DNA of 64,000 bases from Trichoplusia ni (lineage: Eukaryota > Arthropoda > Insecta > Lepidoptera > Noctuidae): NCBI RefSeq assembly GCF_003590095.1, contig NC_039483.1:3596001-3660000 (forward strand), written 5' to 3'. How positions within the stretch are numbered: position 1 is the stretch's first letter; every line of letters starts with the position of its first letter. Both the position numbers and the translations under genes were made by a program. Positions 23,608 to 34,357 of this stretch are shown in pieces. A model generated the notes under the pieces. It made no database searches. It was not told the origin of the DNA and saw only the letters and a list, made by a program, of their open reading frames with translations.

Positions 23608-23822
23608 CTAGCTGTTGCCCGCGACTTCGTCTGCGTGGTTAGAAGATATAAGTTATGATTTATATCTGTCCTGCTTTTTCCACATTTTCCACTGTATATA
23701 CCCTAAAACCTTCCTCGATGAATGGTCTATTCAACACAAAAAAAAATCAACTTAAATCAGTAGTCCCTGAGAGCGCGTGCAAACAAACAAACAAACTCTT
23801 CAGCTTTTTATAATAGGATAGA
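23608..23822 (-). mobile_element. Helitron-like non-autonomous element
   Basis: On the plus strand it runs from CTAGCTGTTGCCCGCGAC to TTTTTATAATAGGATAGA, between A and T. It is slightly shortened internally compared with 33014-33266. Confidence 0.75.
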
Positions 23823-25354
23823 TTCACATTGCGACATTAGTCTAGACTACAACGAAATATGTAGATAGATAGATAAAGCATTTATTCAGTACAAACAATG
23901 ACAGACACAAAGAAATTGACAAATAAAAAAAAAAGTGGGTACACAATACAAATTGCCGCAACATTCAAAACTAAAAAAAAACGGTTTTATAAAATTACAT
24001 ATTATATGGTAGTGCGGTAGAAGGAAAAAGAAAATGATTTAATTTCAATATTGTTTTAAAGTAAGTACGTGCTTGAGCTTAAAAATAAACCTTTGTTTAA
24101 AATATGGGTTAAAACTGTACCTGTTAGATTAAATTCATGCTGTCTATGCCATTATAAGGTGCAAACTAGTGGAGGAAGTCAATAAATACGGGTCAAGTGC
24201 GACCGGTCAAGGTTCTTCAAAGAAAAACAAATTTGAAAAAAAATATATTAATGGCTATGTCACTAGACTCACTAGTCACATAATATATTATGGTTGCATC
24301 ACAGATATAGATATATACCACTTCTATGTCACAGACATCTATTGTTTACTTATATCGTTTTAGCGACTACAGAAATATATTAACTGTCTAAATTATTTTT
24401 CTAAAGCAAACGATAATTTGTAACTCTACACTCCACATAAGCGAAGGCAACAGACGTCGTTTACAACCTCAAGGTTCATCTCAAAAAGCCCCAGAAACTG
24501 AACAAAACCCCAACCAAATTTAATTAGTGAAAATCTCATAAAGTTACATAATGTTACAGTCTTACAATAGTGGCTGGCTACCTAAATAATAACAGGGAAC
24601 TTTCATAATAAGCTGTAATCTAATTTTGAGCAGTTCATACCGGCAAGAACTGGTTCGTACCGGTTTAAACTAGCTTAAACTGGATTCTGTGCTATTCGGA
24701 ATGAAATGTTTGACTTTTGTTACTAGATTTTTTTGTTTAGAAGTAGTTTTAATTTAGTGAGATTTTGTTGAAGTGATATTTTCTTATGGGAGAGTAACGG
24801 CATCGAAACCACGAAATCAAAACGAAAATAGTTTAACTTTATTTTTATTTTTATTGCATTTATTTCATTGTGTTTTCCATTATACACATAAAACTTACAA
24901 TTAATGTTTTTTTCAAGTACTTATCTTTAGGTTAAGCTTGAAGCTATCCATCAACATCTACTATTTCAAGAAAACAACTATTCTGCTTATCGTTATCATC
25001 AGCTTTAGGATCAAATTGATAATTACAAAAATCTCTATCCTTAGTTATTTACATAGGTACCCATACATCCAAAGAAGACAAACTCAACCTTTCAATAACA
25101 GCTACAACAACAATTAATCATGTCTGTACAGATCATCAATTATCATGTAAGCAAACGTCTCATTATTGGAAATCGAAGTCATTAGTTCTGATAATGAACG
25201 CGGTCTGTCTAGATAGTCTCGTTATACCTAGGATAATGATTTTAACGTTTCTAGGAAATCACACCTGCAATAAGGTTTAATACCGTGTGGAATGTGGAAG
25301 TTAATGCATTTATTGAATCTGTTATCGAGTGTTAGCAGGATAAAAGATACAGTC

Positions 25355-25427
25355 GTGCCGTATTTATTAGGATCGTTCGACTAGTTTTGGACCAAACTGG
25401 AGTCTTAAATTATAGGTGACGCAGTGG
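25355..25427 (-). repeat. Decayed fragment of the palindromic element
   Basis: CGACTAGTTTTGGACCAAAC and the following CTGGAGTCTTAAA match one arm of the palindromic family with several substitutions. No second arm is visible. Confidence 0.5.
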
Positions 25428-26411
25428 TGCATTTATGAGTATGAAAACAATATAGATATGTAAATCCCTCATTTTGTTTTTAACTGACGTACTATAGAAA
25501 TCCTTAGAGCACTTTTTTTCCAGGCGGCTACTGTCTTCATTATTGCCTCTCTCTCAAGTACCTAATTACAAAGACTCTTTTCCTGAACCACCTGAAACTT
25601 ATTGATGCGTTCGTATAAGCCCGGCCTAAGTCTGACTTTTAAGAATTCACCGCTAACCTATGTTTCGGCTATCAAACTCTTATTAACTTTCCGCGGGATT
25701 TTTGGATGTGAAATCTGGTTCAATGTTCGTGAAACCCCCCGCAATACAACGATTAATTTCTTTACTGCCAGAGTCTTTATTTTCAATACACAAGCCTGTA
25801 TTAACTCCATTTTTCCCTGTTTAATTTTTCTCCTCATATATTCGAAACTGTCCTTGCACACTGATTCATTTTCCTAACATATTCTAAAATTTCCTCACCT
25901 TGCACCAACATTTTATACACCTTCAACACTCTGACCTTCAGGATTTGTGAGTCTTTTCAGTTCGTGATACCGTAACGAGGTACATCGAGATCGCTTGCAC
26001 ACACACACACACACAACGCGATAAGAAGAGGTCTAACGAGGTCTTGCAATCAGTAAGGAAATTGGTATTCCAGACGTGTTCTCGTATTTTCGTAAAATGT
26101 CTTCTAAAATGCAAGACAGCAGTTGGAAGAACTGTTGATGAATTAACACGATTAACAAAAGAATTTGTGCAAAAAGAACTTCTCATTTCATGTGGTTCAT
26201 TTTTGACATAAATATTCTTTGCTTCAGTTTTGTCGTTATAATTTTTTCAACGTAATTTTTTTTTTTAAATTTAGATTTTTTTTAATTTTATAAAAGCTAT
26301 CCTAAGACTAAAGTTATGCTTCTACCTCTAACTAATTAGCAGTGTAAAATATTAACAGAGTGACCGGTTTAGAACTCATTTTCATAAAAGAAAACGTCTT
26401 CTAAAGGAATT

Positions 26412-26565
26412 TAATCTTTGTTTCGCGGAGTGTTTCACAAAACTTATAGACACATTGGTACACGAAGACAGACTCAAAACAGGTGTTCGTAGATCACACA
26501 AAATGCTTATCCTGCACGGAGATCGAACCTCCGACATGTCGCGCACAGTGAGCTTGGCGTGACCT
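26412..26565 (-). repeat. tRNA-headed SINE (family B)
   Basis: On the minus strand it contains a B-box-like GGTTCGATCTCC, GTGTGATCTACGAACACC and a GTTTTGTGAAACACTCC end. Block order is as in the copy at 38195. Confidence 0.65.
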
Positions 26566-27749
26566 TTAAAACACGGCTCTTTATTCAGCCTCGTTAAAAT
26601 ACAGACCTATACTGGACATTTCAATAGTGGTCTTCCTAAATGGTTTACGATCAAAACGTTTAATATGTAGTATGTTACGATGATTTAAATATTACTAGAT
26701 TTACACGTAATTAATAATTCTAGGAATCAACACAATCTGGACCTTAATGAGACTTCCTAATCCTATGACGTCACTGGCCAGCCGACCGTGTATAATTGGA
26801 TTAGGTTAATCAATGTTAGCTTCCAATACGATATAAATATTATTTATTTAATTCTTATTATATGCCGATGTATGTTTACTATTGTCAAAGGTTCTAATTC
26901 CCAACTTGAATAAGGTGAACTGTGCACTTTTTTTATTTAATACGGCTTTCAAATATTTATGCACGCATTGCTGCATAAAAAAAAACTCTGATGAAAAAAA
27001 AATGCTTAAATGGAATGTAATACTTAAAAAAAAATACTAAACGATTTTTCGATCATTATTTTGGTAGGAATACGTCATCTGTGAAAATTCCAGCCATTTA
27101 CTGTCTTGGTTCATAAGATACATCCTGGTAATGCGACGGATAGACAGAATTGACTCGGTAATAGGGCTACGTATGAACCTCTGGGTGCGGATCCCTAAAA
27201 ACTGTAACACCGTTACTACATATGCTATTCATGTCACAATTTTCATGAAACAAGGCCATAGTCTTTTCCATACTAAAGCTGTCTTTTTCCATCACAGTAT
27301 ACTAGTAAAGGACAGCGACACTTTGGTTTGGTTTGCTTAGGAAACAGCAGAATTAGTGCCTTTATCTACCTATATTTTGGGCTACACTGATTGATAGTTA
27401 ATCTAAATTGACAGCTGTGAACAAAATCAAATTTAAAAGGCTAAGTTTAGACTAATTTCTTACCCTAAAGTTTCCCGATATCAGATTATAGCTAAATTTA
27501 GAAATTAAAATTACATTACTGTTAAGATCTTTGATAAATTTAACTTTATTAATCTGATTGTATTTATTTTTACAAATTAGCCGACGACCAATTAATTAAA
27601 GTGTCACAATATTGCTTCATTTCAAAGTCATCTAAATCAAAGCAAAAGTTGCGATTGTATTGTGCGAATAGCAAACTTCTAATTTTACAGCTTTACCAAT
27701 CCTATCATTGTATGTTATTTAATTTAAATAAAGGAAATAATAATAATAT

Positions 27750-27987
27750 ATCCTGGGACAACTCACACACGGTTATCTGATCCCAAGCTAAGCAGAGCTT
27801 GTGTTATGGTAACCAGACAACTGATATACTTATATACTTCTAAATACATACATATTATAGATAAATTACACCCAGACACCAGAACAAATGATCATGCTCA
27901 TCACACAACATTTGTCCTGGGCGGGAATCGAACCCACCACCTCCGGTATAGCAGTCAGGGTCACTAACCACTAGACCAACAGGCCCG
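27750..27987 (-). repeat. tRNA-derived SINE (family A, variant tail)
   Basis: The head is as in family A, but the tail reads CCTGGGACAACTCACACACG on the plus strand, shared only with the copy at 32881. It serves as the empty-site reference for the Helitron insertion there. Confidence 0.85.
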
Positions 27988-28074
27988 TTAAATTAATCTT
28001 TACATTTATTTCTTACTCTTTACTTCGAATAATCGTCGATAACTTTCGTAATACGGATTCGAAATTAATTGTTA

Positions 28075-28198
28075 TAAGGTGTACTCACGCGCGTATTAGG
28101 GGTGACTCGCAATCTTTCTACCGGGTCAGCTCATGATTAAAGGCTTCGGTTGGGTCCGAATCTAGTCGGACTATCCCGATTCATAGTAAATCGTTGTA
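28075..28198 (+). repeat. Diverged copy of the palindromic element, canonical form
   Basis: A short arm (TACTCACGCGCGTATTAGG), a spacer, and a long arm containing TCAGCTCATGATTAAAGGC and TTCGGTTGGGTCCGAATC show the same order as the copy at 15-200. The outermost bases have decayed. Confidence 0.6.
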
Positions 28199-28705
28199 AA
28201 ATGAAAATGCGAAAAATGTAAACTCCTAACTTAGGTGATAACTTTTTCAGCCTATCAAAATAACGAAAATACAAAACGGAATACAAATTGTATAGACAGA
28301 GAAACCGAAGATAATTAAATTACTTTACGATCTAACTGTATAAAGTTGGGTTTTGATCATGTATCAAATGATTAATCCCGGTATAATGCCTACAGCTCTT
28401 CGGATTAACCCTGACTGACAAGGGTGTGCCCCGAGACACTGATAGCGTCTATCAAATAAACTCTGTTGAAGCTAATTTTCATTTGAATTATTTTTGTAAT
28501 TACAATCTTGTTGTTATTAGTGACAAACTCATCTTTGGGCACAACCTGAATGAACCTTATTGTTAAAGCTCCGTCTCTTTGCCTGTATGTCAACAGACTG
28601 ATCTCATCAAAAGAGGTGTAAGCTATTTAAATCTTCATACATGAAGTATTTGTGTTGCCGCTATGAAAAACTATGTAAAAATAAACAACGAGGATAAGCA
28701 ACGGT

Positions 28706-28923
28706 CTGTCATCATCATTGGCCTAGCCTTTTCCCAACTATGTTGCGGTCGGCTACCAGTCCAACCGGTTTCAGCTAAGTACCAGTGTTTTACAAGGAGC
28801 GACTGCCTATCTGACCTCCTCAACCCAGTTACCTGGGCAACACGATACTCCTTGGTTAGACTGATTGTCAGACTTTTCAAGCATCTGACTACCTTGTAAC
28901 GACTGTTAAAGATGTAGAAACAC
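28706..28923 (-). repeat. 5'-truncated 5S-type SINE with 14-bp target duplication
   Basis: It matches the 3' two-thirds of 34002-34345 almost exactly, including CCAACCGGTTTCAGCTAAGT. GGATAAGCAACGGT is duplicated at 28692-28705 and 28924-28937. The 5S-like head is absent, as expected for target-primed insertion that stopped early. Confidence 0.85.
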
Positions 28924-28937
28924 GGATAAGCAACGGT

Positions 28938-31244
28938 TTGTATGGTCATTTATTTGATGGGTAACCTGGAAAATTAGTTTTCTTTCGCTTAGTTGCACGG
29001 AGTCCCTAGTGTCACCAGTTTAAATCGCAGTTGACTAGATTTCTTGCTGCTAATTATATGGGTTATTAATTTTATTATTTTGACAGTTTTTCACATGCAC
29101 ATAGAGATGTAAGTTTTTTTAATGGAAGAGCAATATAGCTGCTAGAGATTTTAAGTCATGTAATTAAAAAAGTAGATGATTTAAAACAGGGATAATTAAT
29201 GGCATAATTCTGCCGAAAAATTAAATTGAGAATTAAAAAACCTGTAGTAAAACCCATAATTATCACATTTTAAAAGGGATATGAAAATGTAATAGTTAAA
29301 TTTTCTTTTACAAAATTTTTAATATTAATATCTGACCTTTAATAACTGAAACATAAAGTAGACTTTTAATTTCAACCTACCCGCTTTAGAAGAAAAGCTG
29401 TTTTTAGCGAAAATACATATTTCACAGTCTTCAAAGAATTTTGTCCGTTAATTAAAATTCAGGCAAGTTATCATGTTCGCCTGTCTTCTTACTGAAGCGT
29501 AGTGACGGGGAATTAAAAAACACGTTGATAAAGGACTAATTAAAAGATTTACTCAATTAATTGGGATTCTTTTGAGTATTATGTATTTAATGTATTAAAA
29601 TAAATGTGATATAATTTATATCCGTAATATTTTTTTCGGTATCTCTATTCTGGATAAAATGATGTACTACAACTTTCGCATCACGCCGTCCAGTCGCAAA
29701 ATAAATAAAGCTTGTATTTTGAGTACTACATAGCTGATAAACATTCTTATATGTCACTAAATAAATACTACTTTATAAATAAGTTACTCCCGCACACAGA
29801 ACAAAAGAACGCGCTCAATAAACAAAAATCTCCTACTTCAAAATTATACCCACGATCACCGCACAGAAATAATAGCCGCAAACGACTAGACCAATAGTCG
29901 ACCACATATTTAAAACTTAATTAAAACCGTATTCCTAAACTTTCTTCATATGAAACTCGAACATAAATTTCTTGGCCACCCCGAGCGGCCATTCAAATCG
30001 ACTCGACGGAATTAATTAGATAAAAACTTCTCTAAAGAAAATAAGATGAAAAAAAATAACTTTTTCGATTCCCGAAGGATCTTAACTTTCTTTATTTCAT
30101 GTATTTTAAATGTGCGCGAAGTTATGCCGTTTTGCATGATGATTTCGGATTAGAAAAACAGCATTGGATTTTTATGAGGGACGTAAGTAATGAGTCGCAT
30201 CACTTTTTGTTTTTAGTTTTGTTTACCAGCGATTTTGACCTCATTGAAACAAAAACTTGACGTCCTTTGGACAAAATCAATATATAAACATGTATGAATC
30301 TTTAAATTACCCAAATTGTGCAAAAGCTTGCGACCAAGCGAATGGAATTAGAAAAAACAAGTTAGTCAACAGTTTTTGAGCCATAACGCGATATTTTTTT
30401 TAAGAACTTTCAACCAAACGCTTTTTATAAATGTATGTCGTTATCGTAAGTGGCATTGTCAAGAATAGATCCCCAGAGTCTACTATCACTTGATGAAAAT
30501 TCTTGCAGTTTTCCGCATATACAGGCTGTAATTAATGATCTCCTTTTTTGCCCTTGTTATGGTTGATATTTAAACTACCTAGTCAAAGTTTAAGCCTAGT
30601 TTAACCAGCTCCTAAAATTCTCAGGTAAAGTAAGAATTAAAAAAAAAACAAAATGTCAGGATTTGAACATACGACCTTTGACTTGGCAATTCAACGATCA
30701 TACCACGAGGCTATTACAGTTATGATTATAACACACAAAGTTTAATTTTAATTCCAAATGTATTCCGTGAAAAATAACCAATAAATCGACATTTTGAATG
30801 AATGACGCCAAAAATACCGAATAAATCCTCGAAGAAAACAAGTGACGTCAGTAAATTCCTAAATTCCAAATATCATTTACCTGTGGATAAAAAACTATTG
30901 GTTTTCGCTCACATACCACAGATACTTCTCAGAAACTATTTACAAAGATATTACCTTTTTCTCCTATACCCTATATTGTTTCGACTTTTCTTCGCAGGAT
31001 ATTGAGAAATACCAAAACAGACCACCAAGTTACGCGTGGGACGTATGGGGTTTTTGAACTCACAATATTGTTTGTTAGAAAACATTTTTTGAAGAGTTCT
31101 TTTGTAAAATAAAATAGCAGACGCTTAAATTACATTTTTTAATTTGGATGTCGATAAGATAATTGAGAGAGACTTTTAATAGGAATTTACTGATTGCTTT
31201 TTAGATTTTGATAGAGAATATTCAACGACGCGGCGACGATTTTA
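28938..31244. other. Gene-free intergenic DNA
   Basis: No gene is recognised. A decayed family A SINE lies at 29660-29898 (CGACTAGACCAATAGTCG end). A tRNA-like B-box segment at 30650-30722 (-) carries GTTCAAATCCTGAC. Confidence 0.5.
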
Positions 31245-31500
31245 TCTAGACTAATGTTATAAAGCTGAAGGGTCTCTTCTTTGTTTGTTTGAACGCGATA
31301 AGCTTACCGATCCGATTTGAAAAGACCGTTTAGTGTTAGATAGTCCATTTATTGGGGCAGGCTATTCTATGTGCACCTTGACGCTATGATTGATATGACC
31401 ACGAGTAGTGAAATATGTTACGACAACGGGGAGACGACGAGTGCACTCTAAAATTATTAAAATGATTAAAAAAATCTTTACTTGTTCCGGCATTAGCTAG
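31245..31500 (+). mobile_element. Diverged Helitron-like element
   Basis: It starts TCTAGACTAATGTTATAAAG and ends GGCATTAGCTAG, between A (31244) and T (31501). The internal sequence has diverged strongly from the common family, so this is an older or distinct subfamily. Confidence 0.6.
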
Positions 31501-32189
31501 TTAAATTAATAGCTTTCTTCCTTTAAATTGAAAGAGATATCACGCTAGACCCATTCAGATAAGATTGACTGCATAATGACGTTGACATTAATACTACATC
31601 ACAGTAGTAATCACAAAGAAAACAGTTTGAGTGGATTATATTACTTGCTTCTTAAAAAAAAAGCACCAACTAAATGCCAAGCGACTATTTTAGTGAAAAT
31701 CCTATGATATCCAATTCCAAAACACTGAAAAATTCATCTTGAATTATATCAAATGCTCAACTCAGTTAAAAACTTATCCAGCAAAGTTTTATTGTCATAT
31801 CTGTCTCCTTGCCTTGTAGATTTTGAAGAAACAACAAAAGCAAAACTTTAGGAGTTGCCTGCCAAAACTGCTGATATAAATAAAAAAGTTCGACGGACAA
31901 AATGTCTGTATGTCAGGCAGAAACTCAATTTTTGAGATCTGGCCAGTTTTTATTCAATTTACAATCAATATTGTAACTTTAGCTGTTGAACATAAAAAGA
32001 ATCAGATTATAATATTTTGGAAATATAAGGAACTTGTTATATTTTATTTTGCATCTTTAGTAAAATTGGGAAAGTGAACTTTACATAATTATTCAAATTT
32101 AGACGGGGTATTCCATATTTTTGGTTGTAATTTTCCCTGTGGTGTATTTTGAAGGATATTTTAAAATGATTGCCAAGACTCTAAATTTA

Positions 32190-32312
32190 ATGAGCCTTCT
32201 GAAACACTGAGGAACTCTTTATGACGAAAGACGGTCGCGCATTCACGAACCGACCGCACCCAAGGTTGCTTAGCCTGTGTTAAACCCTGGGGCTGTTACT
32301 TAACCCCGAGTT
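32190..32312 (-). repeat. 5S-like head of a SINE
   Basis: On the minus strand TAAGCAACCTTGGGTGCGGT followed by CGGTTCGTGAATGCGCGACC follows the 5S rRNA internal promoter order. The rest of the SINE is missing. Confidence 0.6.
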
Positions 32313-32880
32313 TATTTTGTATTGGTCGACTGGTGACTTATTCAGTTAGTATTGGAACCTTTGCTGCTATCAAGACGGTTCCTAAGTTAATTTAGTCATA
32401 TTTGAACGAAGTGTTAGTACTTCATCTGAACTAAGTAACAAATTATAAGTGAATTAGTAAGTAACACGAACATGTGTATATCAGGCTACTAAATTTCTAC
32501 GTAGGCGGTTTAAATGTATTTACAATATCTGCGTAGGGTTAACGAAGCCAAAGAAATACTAAATAATAGGCGGAGGGCGCATAATAGGTCACCTTATCTA
32601 TTGATTTGTTAGTACAGAACATATCAGACGTCACTCAATCATGAACTCACCTCGCAGTATGCCAAACAGATCACTTGCCGTTCATCCGCATGCACAACAC
32701 AATAATTCACCGTGAATCATTAAATTTTGTCGCAACATAATAGAAGAAAAGAGGGATTTGGGTGAGGCCTTTGTCCAGCATTGGGATACAGTAGGCTAGA
32801 GAAAAAAAGATAGAGTCGGGAAAAAGAGGACCAAGAAGTACATACACTGACTGAAGGAAAACTCTTACGTGACAACTGAC

Positions 32881-33371
32881 GGGCCTGTTGGTCTAGTGGT
32901 TAGCGACCCTGACTGCTATACCGGAGGTCGTGGGTTCGATTCCCGCCCAGGACAAATGTTTGTGTGATGAGCATGATCATTTGTTCTGGTGTCTGGGTGT
33001 AATTTATCTATAACTAGCTGTTGCCCGCGACTTCGTCCCCGTGGGTAGAAGATATAAGTTATGATTTATACCTGCCCTGTTTTTCTCACATTTTCCATTG
33101 TATCTTCGCTCCTATTAGTCGCAGCGTGATGATTTATAGCCTAAAGCCTTCCTCGATAAATGGTCTATTCAACACAAAAAGAATTTTTCAATTCGGACCA
33201 GTAGTTCCTGAGATTAGTGCGTTCAAACAAACAAACAAACTCTTCAGCTTTATATATTAGTATAGATATGTATGTATTTAGAAATATATAAGTAAGTTTA
33301 TCAGTTGTCTGGTTACCATAACACAAGCTCTGCTTAGCTTTGGATCAGACAACCGTCTGTGAGTTGTCCCA

Positions 33372-33403
<32 letters not shown>
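32881..33403 (+). repeat. tRNA-derived SINE interrupted by a Helitron
   Basis: The head (32881-33013) and tail (33267-33373) together match the uninterrupted copy at 27750-27987, and the tail is followed by (TA)n at 33374-33404. A and B boxes are intact (TGGTCTAGTGG, GGTTCGATTCC). Confidence 0.85.
33014..33266 (-). mobile_element. Helitron-like element with proven A/T insertion site
   Basis: The host SINE reads ATCTATAA directly joined to TATGTATG in the empty copy, and here the element separates exactly those bases. On the minus strand it begins TC (33266) and ends CTAG (33014), with no target duplication. This is the Helitron signature. It is non-autonomous, with no RepHel coding sequence. 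Confidence 0.85.
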
Positions 33404-33406
<3 letters not shown>

Positions 33407-33419
33407 ATATATATAAATA

Positions 33420-33510
33420 ATAGGGAAGTAAAAGAGATGGCACAGGATAGAGTAAGATGAGAAAAGCTACACCGAAAAGATCATAGTACTTAAATGTTGA
33501 TGATGATAAA
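33420..33510 (+). repeat. 3' fragment of a non-LTR retroelement
   Basis: GCACAGGATAGAGTAAGATG, AGAAAAGCTACACCGAAAAG and a GATGATGATAA end resemble the last coding and tail bases of a lepidopteran LINE. It is too short to translate meaningfully. Confidence 0.4.
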
Positions 33511-34001
33511 CTGAGTGTATCGAAAATACATCATTCTAAATATTATGAATTGAATTCTACTCATGGCAGAGTTGGAATTAATTTCGTCTTCAGATTTTCA
33601 TCAGCTAAAGTTAATATTATACGGTAAATCCAGTTTTCCAAGAAAGAGTTGTTCATTTCAACGATGAGAAGCAGTATTTTAAATCAGAAAATCATTTTAA
33701 AATACAACCATGCCTTTTTAATACACCACCCAGATATTCTTTTTATTTTTCTTGGCTAGAATCTCTCGATATCTCGTAACGGCTAAGAATATTTTTTCTA
33801 TTTCGTATTTTTTTTATCGTTAATGTCGTAGGATACTTTTGTATTTCTGTGCCCACGCAAAGAACTTATACATGTCAGCATTTCGTTTGTAAATTTGTTT
33901 AAAATTGGTTAAGTAGTTTTAGGAGTCCATCGCGGTCAAACAATTTGACACGTTATTTACAAATGTCAAGATTATTTTATGAAATCCTTCTTTTGTCACA
34001 T

Positions 34002-34345
34002 CATCATCGGCCTAGCCTTTTCCCAACTATGTTGGGGTCGGCTACCAGTCCAACCGGTTTCAGCTAAGTACCAGTGTTTTACAAGGAGCGACTGCCTATC
34101 TGACCTCCTCAACCCAGTTACCTGGGCAACACGATACCCCTTGGTTAGACTGGCTGTCAGACTTTTTTCAGCTTCTGACTATCTGTAACGACTGTCAAAG
34201 ATGTAGGAATAACAGCCGGGACCCACAATTTAACGTGCCTTCCGAAACACGGAGGAACTCGTTATGACAAAGATGGTCACCCATCCACGGACCAACTGCG
34301 TCAAGCATAGCTTAACCTGTGATCGAATCACTTATGCGGTTATAG
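34002..34345 (-). repeat. 5S rRNA-derived SINE, long copy with 12-bp target duplication
   Basis: CTTTTGTCACAT is duplicated at 33990-34001 and 34346-34357. On the minus strand the head reads CGATCACAGGTTAAGC, then GTGGATGGGTGACCATC, closely following the 5S rRNA internal promoter (GTTAAGC and GGATGGGTGACC are the box A and box C cores). The body follows, and the element ends in a short GAT repeat. Its open frames are shadows of the SINE. Confidence 0.85.
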
Positions 34346-34357
34346 CTTTTGTCACAT

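Larger units (their letters stand above)
23823..27748. other. Gene-free intergenic DNA with one unassigned open frame
   Basis: No gene is recognised. An open frame of 91 codons at 25602-25877 (+) has a hydrophobic stretch but no family I can name. A (CA)n run lies at 25998-26015. A repeat fragment at 27060-27150 (-) matches 37680-37810. Confidence 0.45.

Noticed and set aside
33021..33260. 79-codon open frame
   Set aside because: It lies entirely inside the Helitron-like element and recurs in sister copies with stops, so it is not a gene.
33979..34188. 69-codon open frame
   Set aside because: It lies in the antisense of the 5S-type SINE and is repeated at 28663-28899. It is a shadow of the repeat.
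34002..34345. 5S rRNA gene
   Set aside because: Only the internal promoter region resembles 5S. The rest is SINE body, and the copy has a retrotransposition-type target duplication.
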